This document shows, in pieces, positions 48,801 to 60,800 of a stretch of DNA of 64,000 nt; positions within the stretch are counted from its first letter, which is position 1; every line of letters begins with the position of its first letter. Under the pieces are notes generated by a model, which saw nothing but the letters and a program-made list of their open reading frames with translations, ran no database searches and had not been told where the DNA came from. Position numbers and translations under genes: made by a program. Source of the stretch: Hyposmocoma kahamanoa (Eukaryota > Arthropoda > Insecta > Lepidoptera > Cosmopterigidae); the NCBI RefSeq assembly GCF_003589595.1, contig NW_020653200.1:4399202-4463201 (forward strand). The letters are read 5' to 3'.

Positions 48801-51800
48801 ATTTATTTTTTTATACGCACGAAATTAAAGCCATTGAAAAAATATACTAAGTATACTATACGTGTTCTATTTAGTTCAATTGAAATAAAAATAATCATTG
48901 GTGTATACCAAGTAAACTGAAGTATTCAATAGATACTTCACGTAGGCAAAGTACATATGAATACTGCAGTTTTCTTGTAAAATTTCGAGGTAAGTTTGTA
49001 TCGTGAAAATTTTACTAATCGTTTTTTGACGGCGTATACTAATCAGAGCATATCCTCAATGTTACAATTTTTTTTGCCATAGTGATTGATGCCACAGTGA
49101 TTGATGCAACACTCACTGTTATGCGGAATCAACCAAAGCCATTTGAGGTTGTGTCGATTCTTAAAAACTGCATCTGGTTACCAAACAACGTAAAATGTGT
49201 TGTGAATAGACAAGCTCGTGTGTGATAGATTTGACGTTCTCGGTGATCCAACGGTTGGCACTGTGGGCGCTGGAAGGTGAGATTCCAGGTTCGACTACCG
49301 TTAGGACCATTTGGGGCATGAATTTTTCTAAATTGGTTCTGGTCTGGGTGTTTTGGGCAGAGCTCCGTTACTCTGGTGCTAGTACAGAGAATTCCCTAGC
49401 CTCAGGTTATGTAATTGTTGTGGTAGTTTAGCACATTATTAGAATTAAGCCAAGTACACGACGTCTTTTTGTCGGCGCCTTTAGCTACTATTTAAGTTGT
49501 GGTTTGTTATGAATGTGAGTGTCATAAATAGCAACCAAGGGATGGATGCAAATGTATGGTAATGAATGCAAATCCTCCATGTTCCGACTGGTACATTCAA
49601 CCTGAAAACAATATTATGCGTAGACGAGAGTACTTACATCTTCTTCTGTAGCGTTGCCATCGAGGCAGACAGCGGGTATATTAATATACCGACAGGAGAC
49701 GGAGCTTCCAGTCCAAAGCACAGACAGCTTTATAAATAAGCCAATAAAATAAAATCCTAGCTATATTTTAGATACATTCAGGTATTTTAAAGGACTGTGT
49801 CGCGATAGCAGGCGAGGGTTGTTTGTACTCGTATATGACGTGGAAAAATCGAGAGCAATTCAGACAAACTAGTCGATTTTAAAGTATAGTTTGATGCACA
49901 CGTGTTGTAAACTGGTTCAATGACACAAGAATGCTATTATTAATTATCAACAAATTTTCTGAAGTTGCTAATAGCGTACATAGGTTTAATACATAACTAT
50001 ATCTTTTGTAGTGTAATATTTAGTCAGTGATTTGCATAATTTTCTCACTTGAATACTTTCTCAGACGTGAAAGCAATTTGCATCATTTTCACACTTGAAT
50101 AGTGAAACAGTGTAGGTTTGTATTAAATTATAACCAACGACTATAGTATTATTTGATGCCGCAAAGACTAGCGTAGCAATTGGTGGCTTGCCCGTCTCTT
50201 GTGATTTAGCAGTAACGTATTGATTCGTCTCAAAATAAATATCGATTAATCACACGGCGACAACGTTGTTGTATGTTCAAAGACTGAGTTATGTGTAGGT
50301 GCGCAATCAGATTGCCACAATTTGGAATAACATTTTTGCTTACGACATAGGCATGGGGTTACTATTAGCATGGCTCATTTTAGAGGGGTATTATCCTCAC
50401 CACAGCGGGTATGTGACCTTAGGTGCGGTTCTTAATAATACTTCTGATTTAATTACGGGCGGACGAAATTTACCTTCCATGTGTCCTGAAGAGCAACAAA
50501 ACATATTGCAATAAGTTAAAATTTATTTCCACAAACGCCTAACTGTATTTATTTCGGGATGGAAGCACGTGTGTATGTATGTTTTTTCAATTTTTGCCTA
50601 GCGTGGTGTAACATGCAACACTCTTAAAGATAAAGGTTTTTATTTTCTTTCAAAATTGTATTAAGGCCCGTTTCCAACTTATTAATATTAAAATTGAAAG
50701 TTAATATTCATGGATATTGCCGAGCATTTTTTACATATTCTGATACGAATACAATAACTTTTGGACTTCTACCAACTCAGTATAGAGTCAGGGTCCAGAA
50801 ATATTGAGGACGACCCTACATATTCTCCTATGACAAATTATAAAAATTTATAATAAAGTGAATTAAGAGACACACTTGAAGATTTGGTGGCGGAAGAAGA
50901 TGGAACGTATTCGCTGAACAGGACTGGATTTATCAAACAGGAAGTTTTAGCAAGAATACAGGGATTAAAATAATTTTAAAAATAGTTGAGAATCGGCGTT
51001 ACTCTACATCATCTCATACGCATTCCAAAAGGGAAAATGTACGCCAAGCTTTAGTTCTACTTGCGTTCTATATCAACGAGAGCCTATCAAGTTGTATTTG
51101 AAATGTGTGGACTACGAGGTGTTCGACTCCGTACATTATAAGGATATAGAACTTCATTTGTACCAAATGAAAGAGAATATTTTGTCTCCGGGGAATCTGC
51201 TTTACGAATGAGTTGTAGTGTTTAAGCGATTTGTAAGATTTCACATGTAAATAATAACAAGTTACATTTTATAACCCATATAAACAATATAATACACATT
51301 CGAAGAAATGTATATTTTATTTCGTAGATAGTATGTTCTATATTATATTGTATTTTACAATATAATATAGAATAAATATTGTATAGTATTATAATATATT
51401 ATAATATACATAATAACATCGCGTTTTGGCATTGGTATTTTCTTTTAATTCCGCACAGACTAGTATACTAGAGTCTAAACTAAAAGAAAATACCAATCTC
51501 ATCGAAAAAAGGATAGATGTATATATGTCCGAGATATCTTATGTCCCAGAAACGCGCGACAGAAAATATCTTTGCAATTTTTAGAATGAGTTGAAAATAT
51601 TGTATCCGATCTGAACGACTCCAAATTGAATCACTTTCGCTACGCTGATTATGATCTTATTGATTATAGTTAAGATCGCAGATTTTAAAAGGCGTGAATG
51701 AGATGCTGGAATAGACACATTACGCGTCCGTACATATTGCGCTGGGAGTTATCACGGATGTAATATAGGTATTTACGACTTGTGGTTTAGCGTCTGTCTT

Positions 51801-54800
51801 CAATCTGTTTGCAGCGTGTGTCACGCTTTTCTTGATCACATTGCACTTAAGAGATGCTGATAAACCGGGAAACGCTCCCGGTGACAGGGAAGGTGGAAGG
51901 AAAAATACCTAAAGTTCCAAACGATGGTCAGATCAGATCTCCAAACAACTTGAGCTACCTGCAAGCGCCGCACTCCATCAGGCGACTGAGCGCAACTGAT
52001 GGAGATAGATAATTGGCAGAATGAACCGGAGTCACGATCCTTAGCAGCGAGGAATCGATTAAGAAGAGAGTACTAAATCCTGCTTTTTTGGAAACGACGT
52101 TAAGCATGTAAAGAAGTATTGAATATCTGCCACAACTAATAAAACTAGCGACTAGCGACTAGCGACTGGGACTAGCGTCGGCGCGAAACTGAAGAATATA
52201 CAGGGTGTCCCAAAAATAACATGCCAGAGCGACACTGTGGGTAGGTGAGCTATATACCTACCAGAAAAAAATATTTTGACCCTAGTAAAAGTCTTTTCGT
52301 TTTCGAGATATAGGCCCTTTTTTATTTTTTTTTGCAAAAACTCTGCTCTTTGTTGGGTTTTATGCTATTATTGTCATGGTTAGCTCCAGATAGTTGTTAT
52401 TTTTATTTTTCGAGTATTCTGAATAGTCTTTCCAGGTACAGCAACTAATATTTTACTGAGAAATATCATAAACTATGAAAAAGTTATTAATTTGGTATAC
52501 CTCGTACCCTTATAAAAAGTTAAACATTAACTTTGAATAGCTAGTGTGAAAAAAAATTGTATGAAACTGAATTTATAAACGATCTTAAAAACTACTCCAC
52601 TTAATGCAGAGTCAGGAATTGTACAATAGTATTGAAATTTTTGACAAGAACTTTTTTTCGACATCAACACCCTACTAGCCGAGTTGGTTTCTAAACAAAA
52701 ATTGTGTTAAATTATTGAGCTTTATGACTAACTACTCTGTCGCTAGGCCCCAGGTAGTAAAAAATGAGCGAGAGGTATGACCCTTATTTGTTATCTCTCT
52801 CTTACGTCGGTATCGGTCGCCAGGTGGAATCGGGTCGGGTTAGGCCGTAGTACCCATTAGTACATACCTTTGTGTTTTGTGCTACGTACGCGTTTTTCGT
52901 TTTATCGCTGCTTCCGTTTCTACACTTTCGACTACTTGGCATCACTTTGGACTTTGATTTGATAACGATCGGAAAAGTTTTTTTAGTAATCATATCAACA
53001 ACTTGGCATTACTTTGGACCCTGATTTGCTTACTATTTGGACCGTGTTGTTTGTGTGTGATCAACGGCTGCGCCTCCGGATACTGCCTTTATACAGTTAA
53101 AATGGCAGATCAACAGAATATCGTTGGAGCAAACCCCGAATTCACTCATATTGATCACGCTGACATGTACCTAATTTACGGCGAAACTAGACGTGTTTCT
53201 GCTCGCGGCATCATATCGTTAAATGCAAGATTAGCAGCAAGATTGTATGCGGTAAGATTTCCTAACCGTAAGCCACCGACCCATGAGACCATAATAAGAG
53301 TTGATGATGATGATACAGAGCGGGTAGGAACCCTGGCCATCGTGGTGGAGGCATAGACGGACTGGCATTTTAAAGTCTACGGCACAGCGAATTTTAAAAA
53401 GGCACCGATACCACCCATAGCGTATTCAGAGAGTTCAAACTTTACTGCCGAGCGATTACGCTAAACGCGTACAGTTTTGTCAACAAATGCTTCAAAAGCA
53501 CAGTGAAGACCCCAACTTTTTTAATACGATTTTGTGGAGTGATGAATCAGCATGTCGCAGAGATGGCTATGTAAACCTCCACAATATCCATAGCTGGCAG
53601 TTAGAGAACCCGCACGAGAGAAGAGAAGATCGGTCCCAACACCAGTTTAAAATTAATTTATGGACCGGAATTTTCAAGTGGGAAATATTTGGTCCAGTTG
53701 AACTGCCTCCGACTCTAAATGGCGGAAATTTATTTAGAGTTTTTACAAAACCATTTCCCAAACCTCGAAGATGTGCCAATAGCATTACTAAGAAGAATGT
53801 TTTTAGAAATTTCAAAATGATGGGTGTCCAGCCCACTACCCTCGCGACGTCCGAACGCACCTCGACCAGACGTTCCCACGAAGATGGATTGGCCGATTGG
53901 GACCAATTTTGCGGCCACCGAGATCACCTGATCTGAACCCCCTCGACTTCTTCTATTGGGGGTATTTAAATTTATTGTTTTATTTTCCATTAAGTAAAAA
54001 CGGCGACAAATCAAGCGACACACAAAGGCACTCTACCACGATATTAGTAGCTAAATCCGCATGCTTTTGGGAAGTTTGATTTGTCACAGTTTGTTTGAAC
54101 CAGTTCACAGTGAGAAAGAAAAGCCTAGTAACTATCACACTCCTTTATTACGAATACAACGTGGGAAAAAGATTGATGCGCCGTTACCAAGCGCTTAGCA
54201 ATTAATTCATTTAAAAGTTTAAATTTAATTTTGTTTAGAAACTGATTAGGCTGGTAGGGTGTTATGACGAAAAATAAATTAAATGACTTATGTTCTTGTG
54301 AAAAATCTCAATAATATTGTACCATTCCTGATTCTGCATTAAGTGGAGCAATTTTTAAGATCATTTGCAAATTCAGTTTCATACATTTTTTTTTCACACT
54401 AGCTATTCAAAGTTAACGTTTAACTTTTTATAAGGGTACGAGGTATACCAAATTAATAACTTTTTCACATTTTATGACATTTATCAGATAAAATATTAGT
54501 TGCAGTACCTGGAAAAACTATTCAGGTTACCTGAAAAATAAAAACAACTACCATCTGGAGCTAACCCTGGCAATAGTAGCAAAAAACTCAACAAAAAGTA
54601 GAGTTATTCCAAAAAAATAAAAAAGTGCAAATATCTCGAAAACTAAAAGACTTTTACCAAGGTCAAAATATTTTTTTTTGGTAGGTATATAGCTCACCTA
54701 CCCACAGTGTCGCTCTGGCGTGTTATTTTTGGGACACCCTGTATAATTATATTCAGCCTAATGGCTAGAACATGTGTTACTATAAAGGTAAGGTTCATAA

Positions 54801-57800
54801 TACCATTAAGTTACCTGTGTTAAACCTGGAGAATTGCAGCAAATGCATCCTGTAGTCAAGGTCTTGACTGGAAAGACGGGAATGTAAGTGTAAAATTCAC
54901 ATACTGCACATTCAGAATTATAAAAACCCGCAAACACGCCTGATTGGCGTTACATTGAAGATGATAGATTTGAACGGCTTACTACGATGTGCTTTCGAAG
55001 AAGCTTTCAAGACGTTAAGAATTTTTATTATAAATTTTAATCAGATTGAAATATATTTTGATTTATTTTGTAATTTCAATTATATTTAATATCTTTATCA
55101 AGTTTAGCTTGACTATAATAATAATAATAACAACGTAACGCACTCATGGCCGCCCCGCGCTAGGAAAACCCAGTATCGCGGGTGCCATGGACAACCACAA
55201 ATTACAAACTCACGAGAGAAATAAATGTAGGCCATACACATACATATTTCTCCCGGTCTGGGAATCGAACCCAGGACCTCTGCGTGGCAGTCCAGCATGG
55301 TAACCGATCGACCACTGAGGCAGTTATGTCCCTGTCACAATGACGACTTACTTACTAGCTAGGTGTGTGTGCCTCTTATTTGCCCATTAATAAACGAGGG
55401 CGACAAACAAACTGCTTTTACTCGTTGACATATTAATAAAATCGATGTTGCACCCTGTCCAAAGCAGCAGTGCCGTTTATTAGCTAAAATTACTATCCAG
55501 AGCCATGCGCGCGCTGCGAGCTCGTCATTCCCGGCCGCGGGACCTGGGCATTCTTATCGAGGAATTGGAACAACTACTTGAGCAGTTTGCTCCACATCGC
55601 GCTGTGTACATCAGGATGCTACGAGAAGCCAGCACAGGAGAGGTATGTTAATTTATCCGGCTAAGACATTAAATTAAAAGTATATACGTAAATGTTGGAA
55701 GTAATATAGTAACTTCCAATGCTTATCCTTTTATAATTAGCTCAATGCCACGCCACCCCAGTTATCTGAAGAGGAGCGACTCAGCCAGCAGCGCACCGTG
55801 GAAATGATATGCGATATCATGCATAGCTTCGCGCACGCATTTCACGCCGTCAGTGACATAAATTTCCAAGTAGGACAACGCAGCCCGCGCCTTTCCTCTG
55901 AAGCCGCTGTTATACGTCATCCGATACCAATGCAGGTAAGCTTGATACTTCCACATCTTAATGGCATTTATTACGGAGATACGTCCACTCATGTTTCTTC
56001 ATTGGATGCAGGCGCATATCAACGTGGTTTCTAATCGGCGTGCAAACCAGCAATCAAATTCTAACGCTACTGCTAATGGTACTGGTGAAATGCCGGCAAC
56101 TCAAACGGGAGCCAGTGCTACACCGCCATCGGAAGGCCCAACTCAGAGCCAAGCCAACGCACAAGCAGGCAGGGGTCCGACCGCACCATCGGATCCTATC
56201 ACTTACCAAGTAGAGATAGAGACGAGGATGCCTATTGCGTTCGCTTTAGAGAACGCTCTGCTAAACGGGCTAGTAAATAACGGTGGTGGCGCGGGCGGCC
56301 TGCATCAACCCCAGCAACAGGCGGCAGACCAAAACCAGCAGCAAAACTCGCCCGGCCAGCAAAACTCGGATGGTGCCGGAGCCGGTGCACAAGATGCAGC
56401 GGGGCAAGGGCAGGCTAATAGACGTCAGGTTCTGTTAGGTAGAGTCATATTTTATTTACGTTACATGTTATGTAGAGGTGTTTTCTCTCGGGAGTGAATA
56501 TGAGACTAAAATTAGTCGGATCAATTATAGAATTTACGATCTTTTGTTTATGATAATACCAATAATACTAAATTGAATTTAATTTTAAATGTCTTTATTA
56601 AATTATAAAAATAGCGAATTACAAAATTATTAACTTATTCTAAATTTGTAATATTACATGAGGTTTATAAAAACGAATAATACTAAGTTTACATTAATGA
56701 AGGGTCTATCGACACTTGATTTCAGATTTCGAGAATCTGTTCAGAGGATTAGGTCAGGCTGCCACTACTGCCAGTCTTGGTGGGGTGGAAGTAGTGATGA
56801 GCATGGAGGAGATCCCCGGTGGAATGAGTCCCGGTGGTTTAGGCGCGGCTGCAGCGGCCGCGGCCGCAGCGGCCGCCGGCAACGCGGCTGCGGGCGCCGC
56901 CGGCGGTGCTGGTGCTGCCGGCCTCAATCAAACGGCTCCCTCATCTGGCATGCCTGATGGTGCAGGTAATTCTACTCAACCTCTGTTTTGGGGTCGATAA
57001 TTTTTGATTTTTGATTTTGCGGAACTTTATGATTTCTGTCTTACTGTTTTAAGTGAAAATATTCCTATTTGTTTTGTTCACAACGCTTGATTGTTATATG
57101 CTTGAGTCGTTGTAATGTTTGCAGTATATCTGGGTTCGACATGGGGCGGACCGCCGACCGCTGACTTACTGCAGAACATTGTCTCGTCCGTCATCCGCCA
57201 GGGGCTCGTACCCGGCGTAGAGGGCGTCACTCTACAGATGCCCCAGAGCCAACATCAGTCCCAGGGTCACGGACTCAACAATCAAGGCGGTGCGGATCAA
57301 GCCGGTAACCAGTCGCGACCTGGGCAAGGTGGCCAAGGACAGAGGCGTAAGTTACTGAAATAAGTGGAATATTGCAAATATTTTTTTACTAATACACGTC
57401 CAATGTTCTGATAACCGTATAGAAAAAAGTAGTCACCTTTAAAGGATGCTTATTCCATTTCAAAACCACTACAAGGCGATGTAGGGCTGCCAAAGATGTC
57501 ATAGTACTTTGATAAACTAGAATATTGTGATGTGTTCTCCTTTTCATGTACCGTCTCCAAATAAAACTTAAAGTTCCCTTTATCTATGTAAACAGATTGT
57601 CAAATTGGTTGACAGTGTCAAATTTTATTAAATAATGGGCGAACCTTCAACAAATCGAAATAATAAATAGATGACATGGTAATATTTTTCGCCGAATTAA
57701 ATTAAATCACAATTTGTGGTAACTTATTTAATTTCGATTACAATGCAGTTCTCATATGTATAATACTTGACTAGACTGTGTACTTGTGTTGAAGACGAGA

Positions 57801-60800
57801 ATTTGAAACTCAGTTTTTACACAACTCCAGTATCTTTAGCAAAGTTAACATCGATGGAAGAGTCATTGCTAGGTACAACTGGGTGTACTGGGTTTTTCTG
57901 AAATGAGAAGGATTTACTTCAAACTTTGCATCCTTACTATTCTATATCAAAATAACGATAACAGGCTGATGGTGAGACAACAGTGTACTATACGTAGAAA
58001 TTACAAATAAATGTGCCCCATAATCACACGAATTTCACAGTTACAAACTTTGGCTTGTCTGTACTATCATGAGCAACAAAATTTCGAGGGCACAAACCAA
58101 AACGCTCGGACCAGAATTTTAAAAAGAAAATCAAAGATTCCCTCATGTAATCCACAAAGTGCTTCACTGATGAACTATCGAGGTCTTCTAAGATATGTTG
58201 TCGTCTTCAAACGTATTCGTTTCTTGAGTTTTGAATTCGTACTCTCGCTGCATTTACCGTGCAACACGTTTTAAGTTTCGTAGTAAACCGTGTTGCTGTA
58301 CGGAGGTGTCGCAGATATTGAAATCATCTTTATTACGCAATAAGATATAAAATAATTTATTTCACAACGACGGTGTATTGCGACTTTAAAGAATATTGTT
58401 ACCTCAAGGAATATGCAGAGAAGATTCGCTGATGATTTCTCCAAGGGCAACATGTTTATTAAATTAGTTTTATATACCATGTTTCAAGTTGCATTTTTTT
58501 AATGTAACGTTCTCCATTTACGACATCAGCGGCCCAACGGTTTGCATAATAGGAGCTGGACGACGAGATCGCGTGTTCGATTCCTAGTATGACCAATTTA
58601 GGAAATTAACTTTTCTGAATTGGTTTTTTCGGTAGTGTCCTGGTACGAATTTCGTTGCTCTGGTATTCATAGTACAGGGAATTCTTTAGTCTAAGATTGC
58701 TGTAATTGTGTGGCATATTATATTATTACACTGTTAATTGTTGCTATTTCTTTTTACTTTGAAATAAATGTGGGTGTATATTTTTCATGCAAAACTGTGT
58801 AAATGGACTCATGTTACATGTTTATCCGGGCTACGACAGCTTAACACATTAAACGCGTCTTTTTTAAGCAAATGTAGGTTGAAGTAAATGAGGCTCTTAG
58901 TGCATAAAACTTTGTATTATTCCCTTTGCGTCGTGTTTAGTTACGTTCAGTCTTAAATAATCTTAAATAATGTGTCAATAATAATTTTCCGATTATTACT
59001 TCTAGCCTTTTGACCGTCACTAACAAAAACTAGTTTTGTTTCCTAGACGCCAAGTCTAGTGATGTGACGTGTTATGATATCATATTAATCAAATTCTCCT
59101 AAGTTAAAGAAAAACATAAATGGAACTATGAATCCATACTTAACTAGAATATTCAAATAACATGGTTTCATTGCGGTCATCATGGCGGTCATCATGGCGG
59201 TCAAAAGGTAGAGAAATCTAAATGTAAAAAAATGTAATCATCATAATGATTACAATAATTATTCATGAACATTCTTCTATAAAAAAACAACTCATGAAAC
59301 AATATTTTAACACAGATTAATTTCCATTATGTGTTTACATACATTAATTGTACAATTAAATAGTAACTAAATTAATCACATCAACTGTATTTCAGTTATG
59401 TTTACCATTGCACTCTTAGCATTCGACATAAAGGGAAGAAAAGAGAGGCAGTTAATGTGGACTTAAAGTAGGTGAACAATGCAATATCACGTGTTAATTG
59501 GCTATCCCTTCACAATATACGAAGTAACCTGACTTACAATTTTTGTTCAAAGTTTACGAGAACAAAACATTGTTCAAAGTTTACGAGAAAAGATTAATAT
59601 AGCCCGTAAAATAAGTACAAAAGTTCGGAGAAGTGTGGACGCCGACAAAGAGGCGTTTTGTAATAAAGTTAAATTTGTCGTTCCGGGGTGTTTACGTTTC
59701 TATTAAAACTACCTCTGTGGCCGAACGGCTACCATGCCGAACTGCCACGCATAGGTCCCAGGTTCGATTCCCGGACGGGGAGAAATATTTGTGTGGCGTA
59801 CACATATTTCTCTCGTGAGTATGTAGTATGGTACCCCCGACACAGGTTTTCCCTAGTGCGGGGCTATGTTGAGTGTATGCGTTATTATATATTATTGTTA
59901 TATTAATAATTAATAAAGTAGCAAATTGCGTTGTTAGCTATGCATTTATAGTTCGCAAGCTTGAACCCTAGATACTTTCAATGTTTGTAACTATATAACT
60001 CTGTACAGCAAACCTACAGCTGCGTCGCGCTACGACTACCACTCGTGCGCAAGCCGTATCGGTCACCAACGTCGTGTACGATCGTTTCCTCCAATGCGAA
60101 AGCGTTTACGGTCGTCGCCGTGTGCAAAGACGCCGGTAAATTTATCAATTTAATTTTAAACAGACCTTAATTAAAAGAAAACCTAAATTTTTGCTTTAGT
60201 TAGTTAAAATATTTGGTTTAATGCAATTCAGGCAAATATGAACGGGCTTACACTTTTCTTTATATCTAAATTGGGGAGAATTCTCGCTTTTTGTGCAGTC
60301 GCCGTGTTAGATGAATCTGCTTAAATAATGGCTCCTTTTTGGTTCTAATTAATTACTTATTTTTATAGGAAAACTCGATCAATTCTGTATTCCTAAGAAA
60401 TTTCATAAAACTCTGAAGACTCGCCTGGGTCCCGTTATTCAATCGCTCAATTCAATTGATGTATTAACAAAAGGAAAAGTTGACCTTCGCTCTCACTTTG
60501 AAGTTGACTTTTGCCCGATATTCGCACATCTCAATTTGACCACAGTGTGATAGTAAATTTCGAAGTTGTTCATATTTTGTCATAGAGGGACGTACTTCCG
60601 ATGTATATTAATGAACCGTTTTTAAATAGGGAAGCACACCAACAATCAATTGCTGCTCAGGAGCGCATGAGAGCCTACAGGCTTCACGCCCAGAGCATCG
60701 AAACGTTGCGCGAACGCAATAACAATATCACACCGGTAAGCTATTTTTTATTATAATAAATTTAAATAACTTATATGAATAACATTTATGAAGACAGTGA

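Larger units (their letters stand above)
48584..55500 (+). other. BAG6: BAG6 intron 6, largest intron
   Basis: 6.9 kb. Contains a family B SINE, a decayed LINE, the mariner-like element and SINE copy 6. Without the mariner alone it would be 2.5 kb shorter. Confidence 0.85.

Noticed and set aside
50299..50514. 71-codon open frame containing LLLAWLILEGYYPHH
   Set aside because: Not recognised, lies in a BAG6 intron with no good splice sites in frame, and BAG6 exons 6 and 7 already join in phase.
53003..53356. Host gene exon with signal-like N-terminus (LICLLFGPCCLCVI)
   Set aside because: The downstream part reads as a mariner N-terminal region and the whole lies between transposon arms; the hydrophobic start precedes the likely Met of MADQQ.
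56430..56500. Earlier donor CAG|gttctg for BAG6 exon 9
   Set aside because: It would leave phase 0 and put a stop or wrong frame into exon 10; the gtagag donor restores DFENLF.
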